From the NCBI RefSeq assembly GCF_020171725.1, contig NZ_JAIVAJ010000005.1, positions 186,001 through 250,000 of the forward strand: DNA of 64,000 bases, read 5' to 3'. Under the pieces are notes generated by a model. That model saw only the letters and a list, made by a program, of their open reading frames with translations. It did not search any database and was not told the origin of the DNA. The position numbers were made by a program, and so were the translations under genes. Of this stretch, positions 7,873-16,362 are shown piece after piece (the first letter of the stretch is position 1; every line of letters starts with the position of its first letter). Source of the DNA: Halobacillus litoralis (lineage in GTDB: Bacteria > Bacillota > Bacilli > Bacillales > Halobacillaceae).

Positions 7873-8772
7873 ATGAACATTCGCGAACTTGAGGTGAAAG
7901 ACTTACATAAGGTGGCTGACTGGCTTCACCGCATGAATAACCAGGACCACCATTACGTCGCCTGGCTGGCGTCAGATCCTAATGAAATTTTTGAACAGAT
8001 ATGGACGTTGACTCAATTTACAGATCCCCTTGCCTATGTGGCTTGGAAGGACGATGAAATCATTGGATTCCTCGGTCTGCTTCCATTTTTCGATCAGAAA
8101 CTGTGCCGTCTGCTCGGTCCTTTTGCGATAGAAAATGAACGAGAAGTGATCGAAAGCTTGTGGGATAAGGCTTCTCTTACGGTCTATCTTCATTTCGATG
8201 TCGCCAAGGTTGCCTGCTTCGATTCAAACACCGAACTTCTTTCCTTTACAGAGCGCCACCAGTTCGAGCTTTACAATGTCGAAAAAACACTCGCTCTGCA
8301 TAAGCACAGCTTCGAGGCGTCCACCTCCGACCACAGCAGCATCGTCAATGTCATCGAGGAAGACTTCCAGGAGATCGACCGCCTTCATCCGAAAGCCGCT
8401 TACTACACGACAGAGGAAATGATCCGCTTATCAAGAGAACCGGAAAACCATTTGTGGGGCTATCAGGAAAATGGATCATTGCTCGGCTACATCTATTTTG
8501 AAACAATCATTGAAGGCCATGAAGGAGAAATCTGCTTCGTCAATGTTTCGGACAGTGAACAGGGTGCTGGAATCGGAACGACACTGATTGAATATGCGCT
8601 GCAATACGCCTTTCACGCCCTCTCTCTCGATGTCGTGACCATCTCCGTACGCACAAACAATGAAGAAGCAGAGAAGCTTTATCGTCATCTCGGATTCCGT
8701 ACGGTGAACACCATTTTCGCCTATGAAAAGAAGACACAGAAAGTCCCCACCATTTCAACAACGATTCATTAA
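7873..8772 (+). CDS. GNAT family N-acetyltransferase, two-domain
   Basis: A 299-residue cytoplasmic protein. The C-terminal half is a recognisable GNAT fold: beta-strand EICFVNVSDSEQ, then the acetyl-CoA loop GAGIGTTLIEYAL, and later YRHLGFRTVNTIFAYEK. The N-terminal 150 residues have weaker GNAT-like features (AYVAWKDDEIIGFLGLLP) and may be a degenerate second domain, as in other tandem GNAT proteins. AAAAGGTGATC precedes the ATG. The acceptor substrate cannot be told. It forms a single-gene unit ending in a strong terminator. Confidence 0.85.
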   Translation: MNIRELEVKDLHKVADWLHRMNNQDHHYVAWLASDPNEIFEQIWTLTQFTDPLAYVAWKDDEIIGFLGLLPFFDQKLCRLLGPFAIENEREVIESLWDKASLTVYLHFDVAKVACFDSNTELLSFTERHQFELYNVEKTLALHKHSFEASTSDHSSIVNVIEEDFQEIDRLHPKAAYYTTEEMIRLSREPENHLWGYQENGSLLGYIYFETIIEGHEGEICFVNVSDSEQGAGIGTTLIEYALQYAFHALSLDVVTISVRTNNEEAEKLYRHLGFRTVNTIFAYEKKTQKVPTISTTIH

Positions 8773-8780
8773 TATTCATA

Positions 8781-8812
8781 AAACCCGGAAGATGCGTCTT
8801 CCGGGTTTTTTA
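8781..8812 (+). terminator. Intrinsic terminator after the acetyltransferase gene
   Basis: AAACCCGGAAGA pairs with TCTTCCGGGTTTTTT around a four-base loop. Confidence 0.95.
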
Positions 8813-8884
8813 TGTCTGAATTTATATTTCGAGAATTCTCAGCTTTTCAAAAGGGTATAGAGTAAGGAAGAAGGAGGGATTCGA

Positions 8885-9748
8885 GTGAAAGAGGCGATTC
8901 AAGCAGGATTACATAGTCTGGAAGACGAATCTACTATACAAGAGTGGAAAAGTATTGGTGGTGGAGATATTAACCGCTCCTATTACGTCAGAACGGAAAA
9001 GAACGAATATTTTGTTAAAGGAAATCAGAATGTCCCTTCGCACTTCTTTAAAGCAGAAGCTTCAGGGTTGAAGCGGATTGAGGAAACAGGGACGATTTCG
9101 GTTCCTCATGTTCATTATTTTGACGAGCCGGAGAACGACGAGGAAGCCGTTATGATATTGGACTGGGTTCCGACAGGTCAACAAGACGTTTCCAAGCAGC
9201 TGGGACATCAGCTGGCGCAGATGCACAAGCATACAGGGGATGCTTACGGCTTCCACGTGCCCACATTTGTCGGAGAGCTCGATCAGCCAGAGGCCGAGAG
9301 CGATTCATGGCTCACTTATTATCGTGATGATCGACTGCGGACTCAAATTGAATACGGAAAAAGGAATGGACTCATATCCGGCAGACGCCTCGATCAACTC
9401 CAAGAGCTGACAGCGAAACTGGAGCAGTGGATTCCTGATGATCCGGGAGCTTCTTTACTCCACGGGGATTTGTGGGGTGGAAACTGGATGGCCGGTGGTG
9501 ACGGAAAGCCTTACTTGATTGATCCATCTGTCCTTTATGGTGATTTTGCCTTTGAACTTGCCTTCACAGAATTATTCGGTGGGTTCTCGCGTGATTTTTA
9601 TAAGGCATACGAGGAGATTCAACCGCTTCCTGATGATTACGAGGTTCGTAAACCGCTCTATCAGCTGTTCTACCTGCTCGTCCATCTCAATATGTTCGGG
9701 GAAAGCTATGGTCCGAGTGTCGACCGGATTGCGCGAGCCTACACTTAA
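8885..9748 (+). CDS. Fructosamine kinase family protein (FN3K-like)
   Basis: A 287-residue kinase of the fructosamine/ribulosamine-3-kinase family, which phosphorylates sugars attached to amines so that glycated amines break down. Visible motifs are the N-terminal GGGDINRSYYV loop, FVKGN with the ATP-binding lysine, the catalytic LLHGDLWGGNWM (aspartate and asparagine) and the metal-binding LIDPSVLYGD. The length is usual for the family. It starts with GTG behind AAGGAGGGATTCGA. Its end overlaps the convergent DUF523 gene by four bases. The physiological substrate is not determined. Confidence 0.92.
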   Translation: MKEAIQAGLHSLEDESTIQEWKSIGGGDINRSYYVRTEKNEYFVKGNQNVPSHFFKAEASGLKRIEETGTISVPHVHYFDEPENDEEAVMILDWVPTGQQDVSKQLGHQLAQMHKHTGDAYGFHVPTFVGELDQPEAESDSWLTYYRDDRLRTQIEYGKRNGLISGRRLDQLQELTAKLEQWIPDDPGASLLHGDLWGGNWMAGGDGKPYLIDPSVLYGDFAFELAFTELFGGFSRDFYKAYEEIQPLPDDYEVRKPLYQLFYLLVHLNMFGESYGPSVDRIARAYT

Positions 9749-10713
9749 GAGTAGGCCCGCCCCTTTCCGGAATCGGAGATCTCGACTAGCTCTGACGGAT
9801 ACGGTTGGAAATACGTCTGATCGTCGAGATAGCCTTCATCAAACCGGACCGTCCATGTGCGCAGGACACTAATGACAGCGCTTAACGGAACCTGCTCCTG
9901 TGCATATTGATCTAGCAGAAGCTGAAATTCTTCTTTTTCCCGCCTGCCCAACTGTTTCTTGAAGTAACCGGCAATATGCTGACATACGTTGATATGAGAT
10001 TTCGGTTTTGCTGGGGTCTGCAGTAAATGCTGGAGCTCTTTTTCATACTGATCGATCACTTCTTCCAAGGAATGGTGATCATGATTGGCCACAACCCGCC
10101 CCATTTTTTTGGATATACCGGGGTGATAAGCCATAAACAAATACTTATTCTCAGCTTGGAACTTCTGTAGGGATTTGAAGGAAGCCGCCTTTTTAACCGC
10201 ACGGAACTCAGCGAGTGTAAACAGCTTCGTTAAAAAATGATGACGAAGTGTAAAGTTTTTCAGACGTCCTTCTTCTTCAATTGCCAGTCCGCCGTGTTGG
10301 GCCAGCACTTCTTTGGCAAAAAAACCGCTTGTCTTTCCAATCACCTGACCGTGGTCTGTGCTTTGATAGACTTTGACATCCTGAACGCCGCACGTAGGTG
10401 AGCGGTTTTTCAATAAGAAGCCGTCCACATCAGGAAGGTTCTGAATAAACGTCTCGGCGAACTTCTTCATAACATCTGTATAATCCTGACCTGTTTTCGG
10501 CTGAACGAGCTGTTCTTCCTCTCCACCAACAATACGGATGACGTCACGCGGGACGCCAAGACCGATTTCCACTTCAGGACAGACAGGTATGAATTCGACA
10601 TAAGCCTGCATGCGCTGCACGGCTTTATCTGGAATGACAGCACCGTTGTACCTGACTTCTTCAAACTCCAGGCATTGACTGACGACGACTTTCGGAGTAG
10701 GGAAAGATCTCAA
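9745..10713 (-). CDS. DUF523-DUF1722 (YbgA-like) fusion protein
   Basis: A 322-residue cytoplasmic protein in two parts. Residues 1 to about 150 are DUF523-like: VVVSQCLEFEEVRYNG near the start and NRSPTCGVQDVKVY later provide conserved cysteines. Residues of about 180-300 are DUF1722 (YbgA-like): FTLAEFRAVKKAA, NKYLFMAYHPG and HVCQHIAGYFKKQL-type segments. This fusion is known from many bacteria, where its role is undefined; links to 2-thiouracil removal have been made for DUF523 relatives. It begins with TTG at 10713, seven bases after GGGGGT. Its position convergent with the fructosamine kinase gives no further clue. Confidence 0.85.
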   Translation of the reverse strand: MRSFPTPKVVVSQCLEFEEVRYNGAVIPDKAVQRMQAYVEFIPVCPEVEIGLGVPRDVIRIVGGEEEQLVQPKTGQDYTDVMKKFAETFIQNLPDVDGFLLKNRSPTCGVQDVKVYQSTDHGQVIGKTSGFFAKEVLAQHGGLAIEEEGRLKNFTLRHHFLTKLFTLAEFRAVKKAASFKSLQKFQAENKYLFMAYHPGISKKMGRVVANHDHHSLEEVIDQYEKELQHLLQTPAKPKSHINVCQHIAGYFKKQLGRREKEEFQLLLDQYAQEQVPLSAVISVLRTWTVRFDEGYLDDQTYFQPYPSELVEISDSGKGRAYS

Positions 10714-10902
10714 AGCGATACCCCCTGATTATTATTTTTAGTATAAGCAAGAGTTCCTCTTTCCTGAGATCGATAAACATTTTTTACACAGAATAAAAAT
10801 TTCCTATTGGCTTTTTTGTCGAATCGTATTAAAATTAGTGTCATTGCATATTTATTCTCTGCACTCATAATAAATGAATTAGACAGCAAGGAGAGATTTT
10901 GG

Positions 10903-12258
10903 ATGAAAGCAAAAGATTTTAAAGCCGCTTCGCATTTACGTTTTATTATTCCGTCCTTGATCGGTGTATTCTTATTTATGTTCCCGGTCGCTCAGGGCGA
11001 TTCGATTACCATCCCCGTTGCGCTTCTGGCGGACGCCTTAAAAGGAGCCATCGGTGAACAGATTCCATTGATCATGACGATCATCATCTCGATCACAGCG
11101 ATCGGAACGTTGTTGGTTAAATTCGCCGGTCCAGATAAACTGGACGAAACACCATTCTTCAAGTCACTATTCGATGTTCCAGCTGTATGGGTTGTCACGC
11201 GTGTTCTTGGTATGATTTTTGCGTTAATGGTTTACTTCCAAGTAGGACCCGAGCCGATTATTTCAGACGTTACAGGCGGTCTACTACTCGGATCCGGAGG
11301 ACTGCTCAGCACCTTATTCGCTGTCTTCCTATTCGCCGGTTTATTCTTGCCCTTATTATTAAACTTCGGGCTGTTGGAATTATTCGGTGTCGTTCTTACA
11401 AAAATCATGCGACCTCTATTCCGTCTTCCGGGGCGTTCCTCCATCGACTCCCTAGCCTCTTGGCTTGGTGATGGAACAATCGGGGTCCTGTTGACAAGTA
11501 AGCAATACGAAGAAGGATATTATACAAAACGTGAAGCTGCCGTAATTGGGACAACCTTCTCTATTGTATCGATTACATTCAGTATCGTTGTCATTCAAGA
11601 AGTCGGTCTTGGTGACATGTTCATCCCGTTCTATCTAACGGTTGCACTTGCCGGATTTGTGGCCGCTCTGATTATGCCGCGTATTCCACCTCTATCAAGA
11701 AAAGAAGACACCTATGTCAACGATGAGCCGGATGATCGTTCAGAAGAAGTTCCTGAACAGCATAATGTCTTCACTTACGGCTATACAAAAGCGGTCGAGC
11801 GTGGGAGCAAATCTAAAGGGATCGGCCACTTCTTCAAAGAAGGCGGACAGAACATCCTCGATATGTGGATGGGTGTCGCTCCGATTGTTATGGCGCTTGG
11901 TACGATTGCTCTGGTCATTGCAGAATTCACACCATTCTTCGCATGGATCGGAACACCGTTTATTCCATTGCTCGAACTGATGCAGGTGCCGTATGCACAG
12001 GAAGCTTCTGAAACGATTCTTGTCGGTTTCGCCGATATGTTCCTTCCTGCCTTGATCGGTGCAGGCATTGAAAGTGAAATGACACGATTCATCATTGCTT
12101 CCCTATCTGTGACGCAGTTGATTTACATGTCAGAGGTTGGTGGACTACTGCTTGGATCCAAGGTACCGGTCAATATGAAGGATCTATTCATCATCTTCTT
12201 ACTACGTACCCTGATCACACTTCCGATCATTACACTCATTGCACACTTACTATTTTAA
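10903..12258 (+). CDS. YjiH family membrane protein with nucleoside-recognition (Gate) domain
   Basis: A 451-residue polytopic membrane protein. The start is ATG at 10903, directly preceded by AAGGAGAGATTTTGG; an in-frame extension to 10807 is rejected because it lacks a binding site. About ten helices are visible, starting with FIIPSLIGVFLFMFPV. Two Gate-like halves are suggested by RIMRPLFRLPGRSSIDSLASW and by the C-terminal ILVGFADMFLPALIGAG and SVTQLIYMSEVGG. Members of this family are thought to be carriers, but no substrate is established. It is a single-gene unit ending in a shared terminator. Confidence 0.85.
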   Translation: MKAKDFKAASHLRFIIPSLIGVFLFMFPVAQGDSITIPVALLADALKGAIGEQIPLIMTIIISITAIGTLLVKFAGPDKLDETPFFKSLFDVPAVWVVTRVLGMIFALMVYFQVGPEPIISDVTGGLLLGSGGLLSTLFAVFLFAGLFLPLLLNFGLLELFGVVLTKIMRPLFRLPGRSSIDSLASWLGDGTIGVLLTSKQYEEGYYTKREAAVIGTTFSIVSITFSIVVIQEVGLGDMFIPFYLTVALAGFVAALIMPRIPPLSRKEDTYVNDEPDDRSEEVPEQHNVFTYGYTKAVERGSKSKGIGHFFKEGGQNILDMWMGVAPIVMALGTIALVIAEFTPFFAWIGTPFIPLLELMQVPYAQEASETILVGFADMFLPALIGAGIESEMTRFIIASLSVTQLIYMSEVGGLLLGSKVPVNMKDLFIIFLLRTLITLPIITLIAHLLF

Positions 12259-12268
12259 AATGAAGCCG

Positions 12269-12302
12269 AAGCAGGCTCGGGGATTACCCGGCCTGCTTTT
12301 TT
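12269..12302. terminator. Bidirectional intrinsic terminator
   Basis: AAGCAGGC and GCCTGCTT pair, with additional CGGG/CCCG pairing near the loop and T-rich flanks. The minus-strand stop codon at 12284 lies within the loop, so the convergent genes share it. Confidence 0.8.
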
Positions 12303-12955
12303 AATTGCTCAATCATCTTTTGAGCCGTTTGTAAGCTTGACTGAGGGTTCTGGCCTGTCACGAACGTTCCATCGACCTCTACATGATCACTCGCCGCTTC
12401 TCCTGCTACGAAGTCCGCTCCTGCTTTCTCAAGCTCATCCTCGAGAAGAAAAGGCATATGCGAATCAAGTCCCGTTCCTCTCTCTTCTTCATTGGTAAAG
12501 CCGGTCATTTTCTTCCCTCTGACAAACGGAACGTCGTTATGATTCGTGACACCGACGAATGCGGAAGGTCCATGACAAACCGCAGCAATCACTTTTTTCT
12601 CAGAAATGAAATGTCTCACGATTTCCTGGATCGTCTCATTGTTCGGAAAGTCCACCATCGTCCCGTGACCTCCACAGAAAAAGATGCCTGCATAGTCTGA
12701 AGGGTTCACTTCTGACAATTTCTCCATATCGTGAATCGGTTCCATCACCCCGTCCCATACGCGCGGAAGCTCGTTCTCGTAGCTGTTCGGATCAATCGGC
12801 GCACGACCTCCCTTCATACTGGCGGCCGTCACTTCAAAACCCGCCTGCTTCAGTTCAGTGGACGGCTCAACAAACTCTGAAAGCCAAAGTCCTGTAGGTG
12901 TATCCTTATCCAATTTCTCTGTATCGGTTACGACCATCAATACCTTTTTCGACAT
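12284..12955 (-). CDS. DJ-1/PfpI family protein (class I glutamine amidotransferase-like)
   Basis: A 223-residue cytoplasmic protein. ATG at 12955 follows ACAGGAGGTTTCTGT, so the longer upstream reading to 13012 is rejected. The nucleophile-elbow motif is AAVCHGPSAF with Cys127 and His128; GGHGTMVDFP at 95-104 and an early glutamate in WLSEFVEP complete the usual site. Relatives include HchA/Hsp31-like proteins and glyoxalase III-type enzymes that detoxify methylglyoxal or repair glycated molecules. A glycation-defence role would suit the fructosamine kinase 3 kb away, but that is inference. Confidence 0.9.
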   Translation of the reverse strand: MSKKVLMVVTDTEKLDKDTPTGLWLSEFVEPSTELKQAGFEVTAASMKGGRAPIDPNSYENELPRVWDGVMEPIHDMEKLSEVNPSDYAGIFFCGGHGTMVDFPNNETIQEIVRHFISEKKVIAAVCHGPSAFVGVTNHNDVPFVRGKKMTGFTNEEERGTGLDSHMPFLLEDELEKAGADFVAGEAASDHVEVDGTFVTGQNPQSSLQTAQKMIEQLKKQAG

Positions 12956-13071
12956 ACAGAAACCTCCTGTTTTAATGACTACCACTAGTATGAGCTGATT
13001 TCTTTTATTCAATCAAAAAGAGCAGACTGTTAAAGAAGTATGGAGAACGGTCCTGTTACAAATGAGGTGGA

Positions 13072-13192
13072 CAGTGGGGTGGAAAATAGCTCGCTTTCCA
13101 CGGCGGACGCCGAGCCGCCTCAGGCTTCGCCTTGCGGGGTCTCGCCGAGGTCCGTGCATCCCGTAGGAGTCTCCCCATTTTCCACCCCACTG
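13072..13192. repeat. 121-bp non-coding element with terminal inverted repeats
   Basis: The ends CAGTGGGGTGGAAAAT and ATTTTCCACCCCACTG are perfect 16-bp inverted repeats. The interior is GC-rich and palindromic (TCGCTTTCC, GGCGGACGCCGAGCCGCC, CTTGCGGGG, GTAGGAGTCTC). Elements with this plan are common between genes in Bacillaceae genomes. There is no coding capacity; it is probably a MITE-like or structured-RNA element. Confidence 0.8.
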
Positions 13193-13309
13193 TATGAAAG
13201 TATTAGGAACAGAACCGAGCGAGGTTGAGGAAAGACAAAACGTTATTCTGTGCATCATCTCCTTTTCCAGATATAGCAAAAGAGGTTCCGCCTCCACCTC
13301 GTAAATTGA

Positions 13310-13389
13310 TTGGCGAAACAGCGTGACTCCTATGAGAGCAGAGTACAGGTGAGACCTCACAGCACCGAGGAAGCGAGTTGTTTCGCCAA
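13310..13389. repeat. 80-bp element with TTGGCGAAACA terminal inverted repeats
   Basis: TTGGCGAAACA at 13310-13320 and TGTTTCGCCAA at 13379-13389 are perfect 11-bp inverted repeats. The interior shares short words with the neighbouring element (GACTCCTA, GAGACC, GAGGAAGCGAG), suggesting a second class of the same superfamily. It lacks coding capacity. Confidence 0.7.
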
Positions 13390-13437
13390 CACCTTTTCTC
13401 AAGCTTTAAAAAAACCGATAGGACTTTCTCGAGCACT

Positions 13438-13470
13438 TGAAAAAAAGCGCCCTCGTTTGGACGCTCTTTG
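13438..13470 (-). terminator. Probable terminator of the acyltransferase gene
   Basis: Read leftwards, AAGAGCG pairs with CGCTTTTTTT with a CC/GG inner stem. The stem is imperfect but is followed by seven T. Confidence 0.5.
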
Positions 13471-13472
13471 TT

Positions 13473-14483
13473 CTAACGGTATTCACGACTGTGGATCAGC
13501 TGGTCCCACTTTTGTTTGACTAATTGCACTCTCCCTTCAATCAATGGCTGAGTCATCGTACGGATGACGCTCGATGATAACAGCAGCACAATGACGAGCG
13601 AGACAATCGCAAGCCCGACTACATCAAACAAGTTGTCAACTTTGAACCAGCCGGCTTCTCTGAAGAACTGGATGAAGAAGCCGTGCAGCAGGTAAACGTA
13701 TAAGGTTTGACTTCCAAGATGTGTGAACTTGAACTCCTTCCCTGGCATCCAGGCGAGGACGCTGACGGTCATCAATCCGGCAAGGACGTAGACGGCCAGT
13801 CGAATCAAGCCACCAAGTTCCGGTGTCCCCAGCACTTCATACGATTTGGAACCGAGGAACCAGCCGGAGCTGAATTCTGGAAACGCGGCAATCAATCCAG
13901 CAATCACGGCCATGAAGACAAGGCCGAATTCCCTGACACGCTGCGTACGCCACTTCTTTACGTGTTCCTTCGTTAACCAGTAACCCGCAAGGAAGAACGG
14001 GAAAAAGACGAAAGTACGGGATAAGCTGAAGCTATGGCCGACTCCATCCAAATATCCGACGACAAGGCCGATCTCGACTGCAATGGCCAATCCAATAAAC
14101 GGCGGAATCTTTTTGAACCAGAATAAAAGGATGTGCCAGCAAAACAAGCTGAATAAAAACCAAAGCGACCAGTGCGGATAGAATGGTCCGTTCAACCAAC
14201 CATCCTTCCCGATAAAGAAGAAATAGCCTGTGTACATCAGCTGGAAGATCAGGTAAGGCAGAATCAGCTTCTTAGCCAGCTGAATGATGTAATCCTTTTT
14301 TCCAGAACCCTTTGCAAAAAATCCAGCCAGGAAGATAAAGGCCGGCATATGGAAGGTATAAATCCACATATATAGTGTGTACATCGGTTTCGACCCGTCC
14401 GTAAACGGTTGGATCAGGTGACCGAAGACAACGAAAAAGATCAGAATGAATTTCGCATTATCAAAGAAAGCATCGCGCTTCAT
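13473..14483 (-). CDS. Acyltransferase family membrane protein (acyltransferase 3-like)
   Basis: A 336-residue integral membrane acyltransferase with about ten helices. The diagnostic N-terminus is RDAFFDNAKFILIFFVVFGH, where the histidine after the first helix is the conserved catalytic residue; TFHMPAFIFLAGFFAKG follows. Such enzymes transfer acetyl or other acyl groups to cell-surface sugars or exported molecules. ATG at 14483 is preferred to GTG at 14495 because GAAGGGTG has workable spacing only to the ATG. It is a single gene, and no polysaccharide genes are nearby, so the acceptor is unknown. Confidence 0.88.
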   Translation of the reverse strand: MKRDAFFDNAKFILIFFVVFGHLIQPFTDGSKPMYTLYMWIYTFHMPAFIFLAGFFAKGSGKKDYIIQLAKKLILPYLIFQLMYTGYFFFIGKDGWLNGPFYPHWSLWFLFSLFCWHILLFWFKKIPPFIGLAIAVEIGLVVGYLDGVGHSFSLSRTFVFFPFFLAGYWLTKEHVKKWRTQRVREFGLVFMAVIAGLIAAFPEFSSGWFLGSKSYEVLGTPELGGLIRLAVYVLAGLMTVSVLAWMPGKEFKFTHLGSQTLYVYLLHGFFIQFFREAGWFKVDNLFDVVGLAIVSLVIVLLLSSSVIRTMTQPLIEGRVQLVKQKWDQLIHSREYR

Positions 14484-14689
14484 AGTTGTGTTCACCCTTC
14501 TTATGGTACTTCTGTTATCTTATATGTACCACAAGAAAGAGCGATAAACTCCTCTTTTATTGCAATTTAAATGATTTGTAACGGTCGTGTAATGACGGCA
14601 TCAAATTTGTAACAGTCGTCGACAAAAACAGGGGGACTTGGACAGGATTATATATGTGTAAGAGGCATTGGGACAGAGGCGAATCGGCT

Positions 14690-14970
14690 ACGTGTACATG
14701 TAGTCCCATTTAGCGAGTTATGGGACTGTGAACCACCTGACTGGTGTGATGCCTGTCCCATTTAAAGTTTTATCGGACTGTCCGCTTCCTGATCGGTGCG
14801 ATGCCTGTCCCATTTAGAGTTTTATCGGACTGTCCGCTTCCTGATTGGTGTGGTGCCTGTCCCATTTAGAGTTTTATCGGACTGTCCGCTTCCTGATTGG
14901 TGTTGTGCCTGTCCCATTTAGAGTTTCATCGGACTGACTGCCCATCAGCGCGACGCCTGTCCGATAAACA
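14690..14970. repeat. Tandem array B, 52-bp hairpin repeat (about 5 copies)
   Basis: The word GTCCCATTTA recurs at 14703, 14755, 14807, 14859 and 14911, a period of exactly 52 bp, with a decayed last unit near 14955. Each unit can fold: GTCCCAT pairs with ATGGGAC in the first unit and GTCC with GGAC in the others, around TTTAGAGTTTTATC. The inter-hairpin part is CTGTCCGCTTCCTGATTGG followed by TGTGGTGCCT. No protein is indicated. The array occupies the gap between the acyltransferase start and the end of the M29 aminopeptidase gene. A related array is at 63400-63665. Confidence 0.9.
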
Positions 14971-14985
14971 CTCGGAGTCATCCAC

Positions 14986-15034
14986 AAAACAAAACCCGGA
15001 CGACGCTTCGATTTACGAATGCGTCATCCGGGTT
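14986..15034 (-). terminator. Intrinsic terminator of the M29 aminopeptidase gene
   Basis: Read leftwards, AACCCGGATGACGC pairs with GCGTCGTCCGGGTTTTG around a 14-base loop. Confidence 0.9.
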
Positions 15035-15056
15035 GATGGCAGGCCTAAATCAGCCT

Positions 15057-16304
15057 TTATTCACTTCCTTCGTTAAAATCAATCGCCCATGAGCCTTTGC
15101 GGAAGATCGGTTCGAACTGGCCGTCGTGCGTTTCACCATCGATGTCCAGTTCGCTTGAGCCCATCATGAAGTCTTCGTGGATAAGGCTGTCGTTTACGCC
15201 CTGCGTATCCATCTGCGTTTCATCAAGGGACGATCCGCCTTCGATGTTTGTCGGATACGCTTTACCGAGCGCAAGGTGACAGGACGCATTTTCATCGTAA
15301 AGGGTGTTGAAGAAAATGTGACCGGACTGAGAAATCGGGGACTCGTCAGGAACGAGCGCCACTTCACCAAGACGCTTCGCTCCGTCGTCGCTCTCTAGAA
15401 GGTGCTTAAGCGTGTCTTCGCCTGCTTCTGCTGTGAAGTCGACGACTTTTCCGTTTTCGAACGTAAGCGTGAAGTTTTCAATCAGATTACCGCCGTATGC
15501 CAATGGTTTTGTGCTGGACACTGTACCTTGCACACCGTATTTATGCGGCATCGTGAACACTTCCTCTGTCGGCATGTTCGGATTGAATTCTGTTCCCTCT
15601 TGGGACTGGGTAGAGCCTCCGTGCCAGATGTGGTTCTGTACGAGTTCAATCGACAGATCCGTTCCAGGCCCTTTGTAATGAAGCTTCTTATACTGCTTCT
15701 GGTTTAAGTATTCGCGTGCTTGACGCAGCTTCGCATTGTGCTCATCCCAGGCTTTGATCGGGTCTTCCTGATCAATACGCGTGATGTATTTAATCTGGTT
15801 CCAAAGCTTAGACTGCGCTTCTTTTGGTTCAGCGTCAGGGAAGACCTTCTGTGCCCATGCCTGTTGTGGATATGCGACAATCGACCACGTCGTCTTGTCG
15901 TTCATGATGAATTCGCGGTACGTCTTCAACGCTTCTCCGCTCGCTTTATTCGCTTTCGCCACGCGGTCAGAGCTGACATCCTTCAGTAGGTCAGGGTTCG
16001 GACCATAGACGGTCAATAGAGAATAGCCGTCCTTGACCATTTCTACAAGCCCATCCGCTTTCCATTTCGGGAAGTTCTCCAACACACTTTCAGGAGCATT
16101 CTTCATTTTCAAGAATGTTAACACTTCGTCACTCCACTCTACGTGGACATTCTTTGCGCCTTTTCCATAGGCTTTAGCGGAAATGGTGCGCACAAGGTCA
16201 GACGCCTCGATCGGTGCGTTGATGATCAGTCCTTGTCCTTTTTGAATGTTTACGCCTTTTTCAAGCGCAAGTGCTGCATACTTTTCAAGTTCTTTTTGAT
16301 TCAA
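15057..16304 (-). CDS. M29 family aminopeptidase (AmpS/PepS-like), copy 1
   Basis: A 415-residue cytoplasmic metallo-aminopeptidase that removes N-terminal residues from peptides. The fold is recognised from LEKYAALALEKGVNIQKGQG at the start, the central EGTEFNPNMPTEEVFTMPH (metal-ligand glutamates and histidine), TAEAGEDTLKHLLESDDGA, GEVALVPDESPIS, FNTLYDENASCHLALGKAYP and the C-terminal HEDFMMGSSELDIDG. The start is TTG behind AGGAGGTACTTGCT. A close paralogue lies at 54331-55581; the two share these blocks almost residue for residue. It appears to be transcribed alone. Confidence 0.93.
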   Translation of the reverse strand: MNQKELEKYAALALEKGVNIQKGQGLIINAPIEASDLVRTISAKAYGKGAKNVHVEWSDEVLTFLKMKNAPESVLENFPKWKADGLVEMVKDGYSLLTVYGPNPDLLKDVSSDRVAKANKASGEALKTYREFIMNDKTTWSIVAYPQQAWAQKVFPDAEPKEAQSKLWNQIKYITRIDQEDPIKAWDEHNAKLRQAREYLNQKQYKKLHYKGPGTDLSIELVQNHIWHGGSTQSQEGTEFNPNMPTEEVFTMPHKYGVQGTVSSTKPLAYGGNLIENFTLTFENGKVVDFTAEAGEDTLKHLLESDDGAKRLGEVALVPDESPISQSGHIFFNTLYDENASCHLALGKAYPTNIEGGSSLDETQMDTQGVNDSLIHEDFMMGSSELDIDGETHDGQFEPIFRKGSWAIDFNEGSE

Positions 16305-16362
16305 AGCAAGTACCTCCTACTATTATCGTTTCTACTATTATTTCATATTGATTGAGCGAATC

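Noticed and set aside
10807..10902. N-terminal extension of the YjiH-type protein
   Set aside because: A perfect AAGGAGAG site lies directly before the ATG at 10903, and the extension has none.
13013..13402. Minus-strand open frame over the TIR elements
   Set aside because: It runs through the inverted-repeat elements, has no binding site and no recognisable protein.
14690..14970. CRISPR array or integron-like repeats
   Set aside because: The 52-bp unit repeats in full without unique spacers, and no integrase is near.
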